Shown here piece by piece: positions 1 to 25,822 of a stretch of DNA of 64,000 nucleotides. The number at the start of each line of letters is the position of its first letter. Position 1 is the first letter of the stretch. The stretch is taken from the NCBI GenBank assembly GCA_020002185.1, contig CM034541.1:48908579-48972578 (forward strand). The letters are read 5' to 3'. The translations under genes and the position numbers were made by a program. The notes beneath the pieces are model-generated. The model was not told where the DNA came from. It searched no databases and saw nothing but the letters and a program-made list of their open reading frames with translations. Source of the DNA: Paraescarpia echinospica. Lineage: Eukaryota > Annelida > Polychaeta > Sabellida > Siboglinidae.

Positions 1-872
1 GAACGGGCTGGTCCCGGATATATGGCGCTATAGAAATGCTAGTAATAATAATAATAAAATATGATTTTATTAATAGGCAGGCCAATATAGATACATATCC
101 TCTAGTTTAGCTCATAACATGTCGAAAGTTTAAGAATAGAAAGTCATATAATGTTAACTACTGTGACAAACTCAGGAAAACCGTCCACTTTAAGTAAATA
201 AGTGAGTAAGTATTTTAGGGAAATGGGTGTACTGGGCTCAAGTATCCTCTGTTAAGGATTTGGAACATGAACGAAGACCCTAATGCACTGGCAACGGAGT
301 ATAGGTGGCGAATGTGAACCCTAAACCCAGACATCTGATAAACTCAGTTTATTTTTTTCGGGTAGATGGTCTTCTCTGCAAAACAATTTTTGTAAATTAA
401 ACCTAAAAAAGAAAAACATGTCTGATTATTGGTACATCTAAATAACGAATATCGGTCTACAACGGAGACGAGAATGCGTGATTATCTAGTCATGGCACAT
501 GGATGCATTCAGCCTTTACATTCCCATACCAACATACATTAAACAATGACCAATTGGACAAGGCTGAGGATAGTAACCGAGGGTTACCCTCCTCTGTCCT
601 GTTAAATGACATAGATGTATACATGGTTTTTTTTGTGTTTTTTTGTTTAAAAACTGGATGTTGGGTGTCCAATGAACTAGATACGTGGTGAATGGTGTTC
701 ATAACATATATTGTAGAATGAAGACATTGTTCGGTTGGCGATCAGTTTCGATAACATTTATATATATATATATATATACATATACACACACACACATATA
801 TACATACATATATACATACATATATACATACATACATTCATACATAAAACATTCAGTACAACAACATTTTAC

Positions 873-1120
873 TTGTAAGTAAGTAAGTAAATAAGTAAGC
901 ATTTTTGGAGATGCCCGTATGGTTCTACTGCTCGTAATGCTTCCGTGCAAGGTATTCCACAGCCTTACTCCACAAACAGAAATACACATTGATTGTTGTG
1001 TGGTACGCGCACGATGACTCTGAAAAACTCCCTGAGGTGGTAATCAGCTGGTGAAAATACTGGAATATTCTTTTCTTGTAAATAATTAAATAACCAAACT
1101 GCATATAAGCACAATTCAAA
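873..1120 (-). mobile_element. LINE 3'-end fragment (left arm)
   Basis: The - strand encodes the typical C-terminus of CR1/Jockey-like reverse transcriptase ORFs: ISVCGVRLWNTLHGSI, after a decayed stretch with INVYFCLWSK. It ends in a GTAA-type tandem tail at 877-898. Mirrored in the right arm at 45832-46075. Confidence 0.6.
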
Positions 1121-1989
1121 TAAAACTTTGAAATGTCGAGTAATAGTAATTTTAATATAAAAGTAACATATTAGGTAAATTACTATTACATTGCTAATTA
1201 TTTGTAAAGTATATTTATTGTTTTTGTTACTTCAGTAATCGTTACGGATCATTTACAATACATTTACAATATTACTATGATGCCACGCCTACTTAGGCTA
1301 CTACCAAATACGACGAAGACATAAATATAGTCACATAGTCATAGGCATACCATCATACTGCCAGCTGAGTTTAGACATAATATTAACAGAATGAGAGGGC
1401 GCCAGGTTGTTCAGGTTATTACAGGGACAATCCATGTCTATATTTCTTTTGTTTTCCGACAAAGGTGCATGATAAGTATAGAGTTTGTATAATGTTTACA
1501 TATTGTCCGAACTAAATTCGCTCTATTTAATATAACATTTCATATTAATATAAATGTGAAGAAACTTTACTTTTGACCTCGATAGTGTACAGTAATTATA
1601 ATGAAGTCATCGACTGCATGTATACATCTTGTCTTGAAATTTGTTTTTAATTTAATACTGACGATTTTTTTAACGATGAAAGCGAAAAGACGCACCATCG
1701 ACCAGCGTATAAGTGTTACTATTAATAGGAACCTATAATCTTAAATCTGTAGGCAAAAGTTCGTAACAACACAATGCTAACCCCGCATTATCATCCGACT
1801 GTCCCTGTAGGAAAATGTTGTCTGTTTTATAAAAACACGCTAAAATGAGATGTTGGAGTTATGTAATACAGTAATTCGTGGAGTGCATTAGCTCTTAATC
1901 TCTTCATATAGGCGCCGGGACTGAGGGGAGGGGCAGTGCCTCCAATATCTTTGCTGGGGGAGGGGGGCTGGAGATAGGATTAGCCCTCC

Positions 1990-2310
1990 ACATTTTAATA
2001 ATAAGAATAAGAATATCACTTTTATTGCGCCTAAATCCTTGAAAACCAAGCTCAGAGGCGCATCAAAACAAAATGATTGGTCAATCTCAAAATCCATAAG
2101 CAGTATTCCAGTTGTCAGCAGATGGGTCAAGGCGCTAGGGAGCCACGGTGGATAAGCATGGTTGTAAAGAGAAGTTTTTTAATGACGACGGAATTTTGTA
2201 ATATTTTCAACTGATCTAACACTAAGAGGGAGCATATTCCAAAGAGTTTGTGCAGCAACAAAAAAAGCCTTTGTTCCAATGTTAGTGTTGACAAGGGGGT
2301 GCAACTGGAG
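1990..2310 (-). mobile_element. LINE 3'-end fragment next to minisatellite (left arm)
   Basis: Read on the - strand: KAFFVAAQTLWNMLPLSVR and FRRHLKTSLYNHAY, the ORF2 C-terminus of L2/CR1-like elements. A short 3' UTR follows, ending GGCGCAATAAAAGTG and a TTATTCTTATT-type tail. Abuts the 44-bp minisatellite at 2340. Confidence 0.7.
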
Positions 2311-2339
2311 GTTTTTGGTGAGCCTTAAGGTAGGTGCAG

Positions 2340-3090
2340 TTGGAAGTGTTCGATTAGTCTCAAGGGGAGGTGTAATTGCAGAATTTTGTTCAGTCTCAGT
2401 GGAGCCTCAAGGGGTGTAGTTGGATATTTTTGTTCAGTCTCAGTGGAGCCTCAAGGGGTGTAGTTGGAGATTTTTGGTCAGTCTCAATGGAGCCTCAAGG
2501 GGTGTAGTTGGGAATTTTTGGTCAGTCTCAATGGAGTCTCATGAGGTGTATTTGGATATTTTTGGTCAGTCTCAATGGAGCCTCAAGGGGTGTAGTTGGA
2601 TATTTTTGGTCAGTCTCAGTGGAGCCTCAAGGGGTGTAGTTGGATGTTTTGGTCAGTCTCAATGGAGCCTCAAGGGGCGTGGTTGGAGGTTTATGGTCTG
2701 TCTCAATGGAGTCTCACGGTGTGTAGTTGGAGGTTTTTGGTCAGTCTCAATGGAGTATCAAGAGGTGTAGTTGGAGGTTTTTGGTCAGTCTCAATGGAGC
2801 CTCAAGGGGTGTATTTGGATATTTTTGGTCAGTCTCAGTGGAGCCTCAAGGGGTGTAGTTGGATATTTTTGGTCAGTCTCAGTGGAGCCTCAAGGGGTGT
2901 AGTTGGATGTTTTGGTCAGTCTCAATGGAGCCTCAAGGGGCGTAGTTGGAGGTTTATGGTCTGTCTCAATGGAGTCTCACGGTGTGTAGTTGGAGGTTTT
3001 TGGTCAGTCTCAATGGAGTATCAAGAGGTGTAGTTGGAGGTTTTTGGTCAGTCTCAATGGAGTATCAAGGGGTGTAGTTGAAGGTTTTTG
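2340..3090 (+). repeat. 44-bp minisatellite, left arm (about 16 units)
   Basis: Unit of 44 bp around GTCAGTCTCAATGGAGCCTC and GGGGTGTAGTTGGA; successive GTCAGTCTCA at 2477 and 2521. Variants alternate SerGlnTrpSer-type frames and keep all frames partly open, so the long open frames here are a repeat effect, not genes. The right arm has only about 10 units. Confidence 0.95.
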
Positions 3091-3246
3091 TTGAGCTTTA
3101 AAAACTGTGAATGTCAGAGTGAAAAAAATCAACTGCACCCCCGGATAGAAGTCTCTTGATCACACTAACATATAATGTCCTTCAGGCAATGATGGCTAGT
3201 CGACATTATGAAAAATAATTCGGATATCAAACTGTCACCTCCCTAC

Positions 3247-3590
3247 GTGTGGAGCGCAGTAGTGCAGCGGTAAGAGCTCCGGACTCTCGACTGGGAGAAC
3301 GCGGGTTCGAATCCTGTGCGGCGGTGTCGAACATTGGGAAGTTCGTCTACTCTACATTGCTTCAGTTCACTCAGCTGTACGAATGGGTACCTGGCTATAG
3401 ACTGTGGTGGATATTTGTGTACGTATAGTCTACGCGCATTAATTGCAGCGTGGCTGAATGCTTCCCAGAGAAGTCGATATGTTGTTCGATTGAACATGTC
3501 TGCCAGGGAGTAAAGTGTAAAGCGCTTTGAGCAGTCCTGAGGACTGGATACTGCGCTATATAAGAACTCACCTTTACTTTTTTACTTTTT
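3247..3590 (+). mobile_element. tRNA-derived SINE (left arm)
   Basis: The head has an A box (AGTGCAGCGGTAAGAGCTC, near 3260-3279) and a B box (GGGTTCGAATCC, 3303-3314) as in tRNA genes. The body has GGCTATAGACTGTGG and GCGCTATATAAGAACTCACC, and the tail is CTTTAC/TTTTTAC. No cloverleaf anticodon arm makes it a functional tRNA gene. Copies occur at 43662-44005, 31071-31265 and 55044-55273. Confidence 0.8.
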
Positions 3591-3596
3591 ATGTGT

Positions 3597-4188
3597 GATT
3601 AAGCCACGTAATCGTACAGTCCGTTAGCCCCTTCTCGACGGTCCGGTTCAGTTGCGCGATCCCGTCCGATCCCCGGCAGGTCAGACTGTGCTCCGCTCTC
3701 CGATCGTTGCGTTCGCGATGCCACGCTGTCGCTCCCCGCCCTTGGCCGTCGATCACGCTGTCGCGCCCCGCTTTGGCTGTCGAACACGCTGCTGCACCCC
3801 GCCTTGGTCGTTGATCACTCTGTCACATCCAGCTGCTATGTCCGTAGTTGATACACTTCACTGCCCGCGATTGCCGTCGCCCTACGCCGCCCGGCTGTCT
3901 CTAACGTCACAAGAGTCCTCTCTGCTTATCAATTTGTCCTGGGAGTATAAGCTCGTCACTCGCCTCCCACCCAACATTACAGTGTCCCCTGTCTTCCTCT
4001 AGAGAATGGGGTAGCAAACTCATTAAACACTCACTTCCGACACCGCCCGGATGCCGCTTCCTGTACAATGTGTCCTTTTATACTCGGTCACCAGTGTATA
4101 ACATATGACTGGATTTAACCAACCATCAAACATAATATGTTATGTTTAAAGGTCCTATGTGGACTGCCTGGCCTGCCGTGCCCTAACA
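3597..4188 (-). mobile_element. LTR-like block (left arm)
   Basis: On the - strand it starts TGTTAGGGCACGGC and contains TATAAAAGG about 105 bp in. It is GC-rich with about four roughly 31-bp repeats around GCGACAGCGTG and GACGGCCAAG, and it stops close to the SINE tail. Resembles a solo LTR with its promoter, but no internal region, primer site or clear target duplication was found. Confidence 0.4.
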
Positions 4189-5280
4189 AAAAAGAAAAAG
4201 GAAATAAGATTCTGATTACATAAATAGCAGAATGCTACAATTAGAAGAGGCATGCTAACTTCCTTTGCTGTTTACAATAGTTTAAGTGAAACTAACTTAG
4301 TTTAGGTGGAGCTAAAAATCAATTAAGTAATTCAGTGATATTGTAAATGGTTGAAGTTATTGAATGGCATAAATGTATGTTTATAAATTGGTTAACATAT
4401 ATTATGCGTAGTATGTACAAAACTATCACGTAGATGAATTACAGTGTCTAATAATCCGGCGTTCGGCACTTGACACCATTCCTCGAAAAACAGAACGTAG
4501 ATGGTACATTAATCGTTTTACATAATTGTAAAAGTTTACTGTCATAGTTTATCGGAAGACAGGACGTGGTGTTCATGTGTAGACTTAGTGCATATATAGC
4601 AGTTGGGGATTGTGCACGAGTCCTTGTAAAGTGTTAATAGGTATTGCTTGGTGTCAATTACAAAAACCGTAAAGACTTTGCGTATAAATATTATTCACAG
4701 TGCATAGTTACATATTTCGAAGTAAAGTTGGTAAGTGGTATCTAATACATGCTTAGGCTCTCCATATATGACTGTATAGGATAGCAATTCGGTGTCATTA
4801 TAATCAGTATTTTGCACAAATAACAGTTGAAAATATAGCAGTGCCTTTTAAGCACGAATATATTATGAAAACATTCCAAGCATTTACGCGTGAAAACATC
4901 ATCAATTTTGAGTATGTTCCGATATTTCATTAAAGATTTCGAGTGTGAATTGTAATTACTACATCAATTATTGTCAAATTGTTGCAATTTCTTGCGAAAG
5001 ACGATTTATAGAAGAGTGGAGTTGTCACCTTTGTTATTCATATATAATGGAAGATTTTGTACATCTGGCAATTTCAGTACATATTGCAAAACTTCGTGAA
5101 AAAAGTAGTCATTCTGCGCAGACGTATCACTCTGTTCTGTGACACCCGGTCGCGGCCTGGGTGCTTCTTAAGGAGATCGTCATACTGAGAGCAGTCGAAA
5201 GGTCACAGGATATCAGTAAACTAACTGTGAAAAAAAGTTAAGGAAAATTGCTACCAGAACAAAGTGTTGCCATAAGTAAA
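4189..5280. other. Unannotated unique-looking arm sequence
   Basis: AT-rich sequence shared with 41970-43063. No exon, RNA gene or element recognised; short open frames lack coding character. Confidence 0.5.
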
Positions 5281-5817
<537 letters not shown>

Positions 5818-6099
5818 AGAGGGGAGTAAATGACCGAAGGAGCCTATGTTACGTATTTAAGTCGATGTTTTGTTATCGCCTAGACGACAACATCTTAATA
5901 ATTCACTGGTATCCAATATGTCGCCATATATATATATAGGCCTTACGTAAACGTCGATATGTTTGGTGATCACCCGGACGACAACGACGGAATTATTCAA
6001 TATCGATTACATTGTGATTGTTCTCAGTGTGTCGCGATTGTGAAATCCGCAGGCCATTCGATGTGTCATTCTGCCGTGTAGCACGTCTAACTAGAGACA

Positions 6100-6201
6100 A
6101 TGCGTCCGCTGCGTGTGGATCTGTTCGGAGCCTTTCGTCTTCGTGTTGTCTTCCTTGCATTGATCTTTGCGGAGTTCTTTTGCTCAATTCTACACTGGTA
6201 G
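6100..6201 (+). pseudogene. Broken tandem copy of exon 1
   Basis: Repeats exon 1 (MRPLRVDLFG and the hydrophobic run) about 720 bp upstream of the real one. Near the end it loses one codon and breaks off after CTACACTGG. It runs into TAG and a fragment of the 44-bp minisatellite unit (TGTAGTTGGATG) instead of the splice donor. Without a donor it cannot join exon 2. The flanking segment 5840-6199 is likewise duplicated at 6563-6936. The right arm has only one copy. Confidence 0.75.
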
Positions 6202-6226
6202 AGGTGTAGTTGGATGTTTTTGGTCA

Positions 6227-6560
<334 letters not shown>

Positions 6561-6649
6561 AGTGAATGACCGAAAGAGCCTATGTCGATGTTTTGTTATC
6601 ATCCAGACGACAACATCTGAATTATTCACTGGTATCCAATATGTCGCCA

Positions 6650-6658
6650 TATATATAG
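6650..6658 (+). promoter_or_regulatory. Possible TATA-like element upstream of exon 1
   Basis: TATATATAG lies about 165 bp before the exon 1 ATG. A longer version stands before the broken exon copy near 5924 and in the right arm near 41260. It may simply be a short TA repeat. Confidence 0.2.
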
Positions 6659-6821
6659 GCCTATGTTACGTAAACGTCGTTATGTTTGGTGATCACCCGG
6701 AATTACTCACTATCGATTAAATTGTGACTGTTCTCCGTGTGTCGCTATTGTGAAATCCCTGGCACCAGTCGCAGGCCATTCGATGTGTCATTCTGCCGTG
6801 TAGCACGTCTAACTAGAGACA

Positions 6822-19556
<12,735 letters not shown>

Positions 19557-19611
19557 TGGACTTCTGTCGTAAACAGATGGATGTTCATAATAGTACGAAA
19601 ACAATCTTTGT

Positions 19612-20040
19612 CCACGTGTGCGTGTACATATATGCGTGAGCGTGTGCTTGTGCGTGCGTGCGTGCGTGCGTGCGTGCGTGTGTATGTGTGTGTGTGGGTG
19701 TGTGTCTGTGTGTGTGTGCGTGTGCGTGTGCGCGCGCGTGTGTGTGTGTCCGTGTGCGTGTGCGCGTGTGTGCGTGTGTGCGTGTGCGCGGGTGCGAGCG
19801 TGTGTGCGTGTGTGCGTGTGTGCGTGCGTGTGTGTGCATGAGTGTGTGACTGTGTGTGCGTGTGCGTGTGCGTGTGCGTGTACGTGTTTTTGTGTGCGTG
19901 TGTGCGTGTGTGTGTGGGTGCATGTGCGTGCGTGCGTGTGTGTGTGCATGTGTGTGGGGGTGCGTGTGTGTCTGTCTGCATGTGTGTATGTATGTGTGTG
20001 TGCATGTGTGTATGTGTGGTGTGTGCGTGTGTGCGTGCGT
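19612..20040 (+). repeat. TG/CG microsatellite after the stop codon
   Basis: Over 400 bp of alternating GTGT/GCGT beginning 56 bp after the TGA of exon 8. All long frames in it are low-complexity artefacts. Confidence 0.95.
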
Positions 20041-20244
20041 GAGGGGATGACGTGAGTGATGAATTGAGGGATGAAGAAGTGAGGGATGAAATAATGGAAT
20101 TAGAAAGGGTGAGGTCAAGGGAGGTAGCGAGGCAGAAATGTACCTAGGGAAGGGACGGGTGCATGTAAGAAGAGAGTGGAGAAGGAGGAAGGGAGATATG
20201 TAGGGAGATGGAAACGCAGGGATGGTTGGGTAGAGAGATTCTAT

Positions 20245-20350
20245 GAATGAGGGAAGGAGGGAGGGAGGGAGGGAGGGAGGGATGGTGGGAGGGAGGGAGG
20301 GAAGGAGGAAGGGAGGGAGGAAGGAAGGGAGGAAGGGAGGGGGGAGGGAA
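20245..20350 (+). repeat. GGGA microsatellite
   Basis: GGGAGGGAGGGA-type purine tract, G-rich on the + strand, with many runs of three or more G. Confidence 0.95.
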
Positions 20351-20978
20351 GATGGAGGATTGGTGGAGATCATTGTATCTAGGAGATATTTCTTTTTTGC
20401 TCGTTGGCTGTGTCTCGTATACTGAGGTCAGTTCTGACCGCTTTTGTCCAGTGACCAAAGGAGATATGATCCTAAAACATGTTTCCCTACGTAGGATCAG
20501 TACCCTGATGTTTATACGTGCTTTCAATGTTGTTATATTTATCTTGCACTATCTGTTGAAATCAGGGGCTCAAACCTGCGTGATAGTTCGACCACACAAT
20601 GAGCTTCGTGTGCAGTGTCGAGAAACAAATGTCGATATGACCTTTTTTGACAGCCCACGTGTGCAATGATTCAAATAGGCGTGTTTTGTTGTCGAATACA
20701 GACATCAGTGAAGCAATTTTGTGGTTTGCATATTGACATATTTTAACAAAATAATGCTGTTGTTGTAGTAGTATTAGTAGTAGTAGTAGTAGTCCCTGTT
20801 GTTGTTGTTTGTTGTTGTTGATGATCGTGATTATGGTGATGATGTTCTTAATAAGCAAATGTCGGTATAGTTATCTTGCATAATACCGCAATAGACTGCG
20901 TATTAATAAAGACACATTTGAATGGGTTATCAAGAGACGATCTGAATTTGTTTTCGGCAAATCGTCTTGTGCAATATA

Positions 20979-21104
20979 AAGTATATATATTATAACATGC
21001 TGACAGACCAAGTATATATAAAGTATATATATTATAACATGCTGACAGACCAAGTATATATAAAGTATATCTATTATAACATGCTGACAGACCAAGTATA
21101 TATA
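20979..21104 (+). repeat. 42-bp tandem repeat, three copies
   Basis: Unit containing TATAACATGCTGACAGACC and AAGTATATAT; 42 bp is a whole number of codons, so a frame stays open across it. Confidence 0.95.
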
Positions 21105-21912
21105 AACGAGCCAGTGTTCATTGTTAATGATTCGAACAGGTTCCGTTTGTTTGCACGGCAGCGCGCAACTTTCGAAGGCGTGGCCGCAATGTGAATCGTA
21201 ACTTCAAGCGAATGCTTTCAAATTGTGGACAGTTAAGAACGATACTTTTCACATAGCAGCTCTGCGAATTAGGCTAACGGCATTTGTCTTATTGTGCGTG
21301 CGTGCATGCGTGTGTGAAGTTGTGTGTTGGTTTTTATACTACACTATTAATTCGCCTATTCGTTAAAGCTATCTTGTAAATACGTTAAAGCTCTCTTGCA
21401 AATACTATAACTAAGTTTCGGCAAGCCCTATAAAATACATACACAGTAGAGTTTCTAATTATCTCTAGGTGACATACTTATTAGTTTCACTGACCTACTT
21501 ATTGGTGACACCGACATACTTATTAGTGACACCAAAAAGGGGATATTTAATTTTAAGAAATTCCTAGGGGCTTACTGAAACTACTAATTCCAAAACAAGC
21601 ACATCATGATCACGTAATACTAGTTAACTTAATGTCGTTCATGTAATTCTTAAATTCCAGTCCATCGGATTCATACTTATGATCATTTTGTTTTCTTTCA
21701 TACGTACAACTGCGTGGATAATTATGCTGTGTTTTGATGACGAACAAATGACAGTGTACTTTGTAACTGTGATATTATTATCTAGTAGAATCGTCGCGAC
21801 ATTTTCGTGAAAACATATGTCTCACTTTTAATGTATTTGCAATATGTTATTATTATCATTTTAGTTGGCAAACCCTCCACTCAGTTCATTGCACCAATAA
21901 AAATGGTATTTG
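21105..21912. other. Unannotated spacer sequence
   Basis: No gene or element recognised; contains short direct repeats such as CATACTTATTAGT near 21470-21530. Confidence 0.5.
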
Positions 21913-23565
21913 TTGTGACTGCCTGCCTTGTGTGTGTATTGTGACTGCCTGCCTTGTGTGTGTATTGTGACTGCCTGCCTTGTGTGTGTATTGTGACTGC
22001 GTGCCTTGTGTGTGTATTGTGACTGCCTGCCTTGTGTGTGTATTGTGACTGCTTGCCTTGTGTGTGTATTGTGACTGCTTGCCTTGTGTGTGTATTGTGA
22101 CTGCCTGCCTTGTGTGTGTATTGTGACTGCCTGCCTTGTGTGTGTATTGTGACTGCCTGCCTTGTGTGTGTATTGTGACTGCCTGCCTTGTGTGTGTATT
22201 GTGACTGCGTGCCTTGTGTGTGTATTGTGATTGCCTGCCTTGTGTGTGTATTGTGACTGCTTGCCTTGTGTGTGTATTGTGATTGCCTGCCTTGTGTGTG
22301 TATTGTGACTGCCTGCCTTGTGTGTGTATTGTGACTGCGTGCCTTGTGTGTGTATTGTGACTGCTTGCCTTGTGTGTGTATTGTGACTGCCTGCCTTGTG
22401 TGTGTGTTGTGACTGCGTGCCTTGTGTGTGTATTGTGACTGCCTGCCTTGTGTGTGTATTGTGACTGCCTGCCTTGTGTGTGTATTGTGACTGCCTGCCT
22501 TGTGTGTGTATTGTGACTGCGTGCCTTGTGTGTGTATTGTGACTGCGTGCCTTGTGTGTGTATTGTGACTGCCTGCCTTGTGTGTGTATTGTGACTGCGT
22601 GCTTTGTGTGTGTATTGTGACTGCGTGCCTTGTGTGTGTATTGTGACTGCGTACCTTGTGTGTGTATTGTGACTGCGTGCCTTTGTGTATTGTGACTGCC
22701 TGCCTTGTGTGTGTATTGTGACTGCCTGCCTTGTGTGTGTATTGTGACTGCGTGCCTTGTGTGTGTATTGTGACTGCCTGCCTTGTGTGTGTATTGTGAC
22801 TGCCTGCCTTGTGTGTGTATTGTGACTGCGTGCCTTGTGTGTGTATTGTGACTGCGTACCTTGTGTGTGAATTGTGACTGCGTGCCTTTGTGTATTGTGA
22901 CTGCCTGCCTTGTGTGTGTATTGTGACTGCCTGCCTTGTGTGTGTATTGTGACTGCTTGCCTTGTGTGTGTATTGTGACTGCGTGCCTTGTGTGTGTATT
23001 GTGACTGCGTACCTTGTGTGTGTATTGTGACTGCGTGCCTTTGTGTATTGTGACTGCGTGCCTTGTGTGTGTATTGTGACTGCGTGCCTTGTGTGTGTAT
23101 TGTGACTGCGTGCCTTGTGTGTATTGTGACTGCGTGCCTTGTGTGTGTATTGTGACTGCGTACCTTGTGTGTGTATTGTGACTGCGTGCCTTTGTGTATT
23201 GTGACTGCGTGCCTTGTGTGTTTGTTGTGATTGCGGGCTTTGAGTGTTTGTTGTGACTACGGGCCTTGAGTGTTTGTTGTGATTGCGGGCCTTGTGGGTT
23301 GGTTGTGACAGCGTGCTTTGTGCGTTTGTTGCGATTGCGGGTCTTGTGTGTTTGTTGTGATTGCGGGCCCTGTGGGTTTGTTGTGATTGCGGGCCTTGTG
23401 TGAGTTTGTTGTGATTGCGGGCCTTGTGTGAGTTTGTTGTGATTGCGGGCCTTGTGGGTTTGTTGTGATTGCGGGCCTTGTAGGTTTGTTGTGATTGCGG
23501 GCCCTGTGCGTTTGTTGTGATTGCGGGCCTTGTGTGTTTGCTGTGACTGCGTGCCTTGTGTCTTT
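21913..23565 (+). repeat. 26-bp minisatellite array
   Basis: Unit TGTGACTGCCTGCCTTGTGT plus GTGTAT, repeated about 50 times to 23220. It then passes into a diverged form with TGATTGCGGGCC and TTTGTTG up to 23565. One position varies among C, G and T (TGCCTGCC, TGCGTGCC, TGCTTGCC); some units are shortened to CCTTTGTGTA. Confidence 0.97.
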
Positions 23566-23822
23566 ATTATTATTATTACAATTCTGACTTAGATCTGGCA
23601 TGGTGTCCTTAAAACTGCCGCTGCAATGCGATCTTCTGCTCTCGTGTCAGAGTCATTACTATTTTCATCAGACTACGGGAGATTACAAAGAACCAACATT
23701 TTCCGCAATGCAAATGGATGTCTAGTCGATGTAAACAAATAAAAAGCAATGATTTATTCGTGTAATTTGCATACACATCCTCTCAATCGCACATAGCTGC
23801 ACACTCATTAATTTTCAGCTAA

Positions 23823-23869
23823 CACCATACACACACACAGACACCACACACACGCACACATACACACAC

Positions 23870-23960
<91 letters not shown>

Positions 23961-23965
23961 GAGAG
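23823..23965 (+). repeat. CA, TA, GA and GACA microsatellite block
   Basis: Four adjacent simple repeats with sharp borders. Confidence 0.95.
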
Positions 23966-24124
23966 TATTCCATCGTGCTAGCAATTGTACATGACGTGAA
24001 GCATAGTTTTCCAATTCCAATCTTAAAGTAAAGGTTCAAAATTTATGCCTCAATGATAATTTGTCATAAAAGTGTTCATTTTATGGTAATTTAACCGTTT
24101 ATATTTTACTTGACATGTTCAATG

Positions 24125-24500
24125 TAAGAGCGTTTCAGATGAAAAGTGACAGAAAAGTCCTAAGAGTGTCTCGGATAACAAAAACAACCAACGCAGAGAT
24201 CCTTTAAAAATTAGACATAGAGAACTGCCAACTAGTGAATAGAATAAAAGGACTAAAACTTACTTATTTTGGCCACATACAAATAAATACACAATTCCGT
24301 AGAGAAAACAATCCTAGAAGGCAAAGTGGAGGGAAAGATAGGAAGGGGTAGACCAAGGAGAAGATTGGAGCAGGACATCAGCGACTGGTTGGAAGACGAC
24401 ATCGTCAGTGCAGGGAGACGAACTGCGGACAGAGCAGCTTATCGTGGGATCATCCGGTCAGCTACATCTTGCAGAGATATGCTGAACTGAAGAAGAAGAA
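24125..24500 (+). mobile_element. LINE C-terminus with GAA tail
   Basis: Encodes degraded LTYFGHIQ, then GRPRRRLEQDISDWLEDD and DRAAYRGIIRSATS ending RDMLN, with a GAAGAAGAAG tail. These are typical of RTE/Jockey-like ORF2 ends. The same family occurs antisense at 32757-33150. Confidence 0.8.
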
Positions 24501-24806
24501 GAGTTCAACATAAGCGCCTTATCTGCCAATCACTGCTTGCATCCTAAGAGCCACATTGTCCCTCTGTCTATCATTGTGCGTCATGTTAGCTTTGTTTGTC
24601 AGTCACCAGTCGGCAGCATTGTACATCGTCACCGCACACACCCTACCTCACGCACAACTGCACGACTAACCCTTTATTAGGTCAGTTAAGACAATGCACC
24701 CCGACACACAATCCACGACGACAACATAGTGTTACACGTCCGTCCATGAACGACACGCAAAGCCCAGCTGCTGGATCAAGTTACAACAAGTAAAGAACAA
24801 ACAGCC

Positions 24807-25560
24807 GAGATAATCACTAAGACGTGTTTTGAGCAATGGATTGCCAGGTACGGGGCACCCCTACATGTACACACAGACCAGGGCAGAAACCTTGATAGCC
24901 AACTATGCACATATCTACGCAAATTAGTGGAAGTCACAAAGACAAGGACGACACCATATCGGCCCAGTTCCAATGGACAAGTAGAACGCCATAACCAAAT
25001 GGTTTTGACCTTTTTAGGTGTTATCTTGCTGATGAGATGTCCCGATGGGATGAACACCTGGATACACTGGGGATGACCCTACGAGCCTGGTTCACGTCTA
25101 ATATGTTACTAAATGGACGAGAGGTGTGTATGCCTGAGGAGATCCTATTTGGGCTACCCAACGTCAATTCCCTGAGACTGCCACCAGCTGATTATCCCAA
25201 GGATTTGGTCGAGAAAATCAGGACCGCTTCCATAGCAGCACGTGATAGTCTACACATATGGTACAAAACCGCCAGGAAAAAGATTATGATACACGGGCCC
25301 CAATTCGAGAGAGGTAACTTCATGTGGGCGACCTAGTGTATATCCGCAATTCGGGGACAATCGTTTGACAAAATAAGAAATTACTTCCAATATGGAAGGG
25401 GCCGTTTGTTGTTACGAAAGTAGTGTCATGCTTCTTATATCGGATCGCGGAACGTAAGAGAGAATACGTAAAGCACCACAATAAACTCCGAATATCCAAT
25501 GACCGCGATGTTCCTGTGTAGATGTGGCGGAAGCGACAATCAATCCTCAATCTGCGCGGG
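24807..25560 (+). mobile_element. Degenerate Ty3/Gypsy integrase fragment
   Basis: An open stretch shows the integrase core: HTDQG with the Asp codon at 24876, then 35 codons later the Glu in GQVERHN (24984), preceded by TPYRPSSN. After a frameshift near 25010 comes MTLRAWFTSNMLL, a post-core region. Around 25395 IWKGPFVVTKV is the GPY/F module. Stops and frameshifts show the copy is dead. No LTRs, protease, RT or gag are seen here. The family integrates LTR retrotransposon cDNA; this is a 3' pol remnant. Confidence 0.85.
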
Positions 25561-25822
25561 CCATCAAATGACGTTATGACCACTGATCTAACCCATCACT
25601 AACTAGACGGGAGACACCACCACACAAAGAGAGATCCCACTGACTAGCAGCGGAGGTCGACCTCTCAATCGTCTTTGTAAGTATGACGACTGATTTTAAT
25701 GTGCTACAATTATGTTACAGGTGGATGCCATCGACACCGATTGCACCAACGATAGCGCTGTTTGAAACTGGAGGTCCACAAACCGTCCTCCAGCTCGGCC
25801 AGTTCCCATTGGAACTGTCGCC

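Noticed and set aside
2420..3033. Long open frames rich in SQWSL motifs
   Set aside because: They are the translation of the 44-bp minisatellite; unit length is not a multiple of three and several frames are equally open.
3255..3320. A possible tRNA gene (A and B boxes)
   Set aside because: The boxes are followed by a SINE body and the same unit occurs four times; no proper acceptor stem seen.
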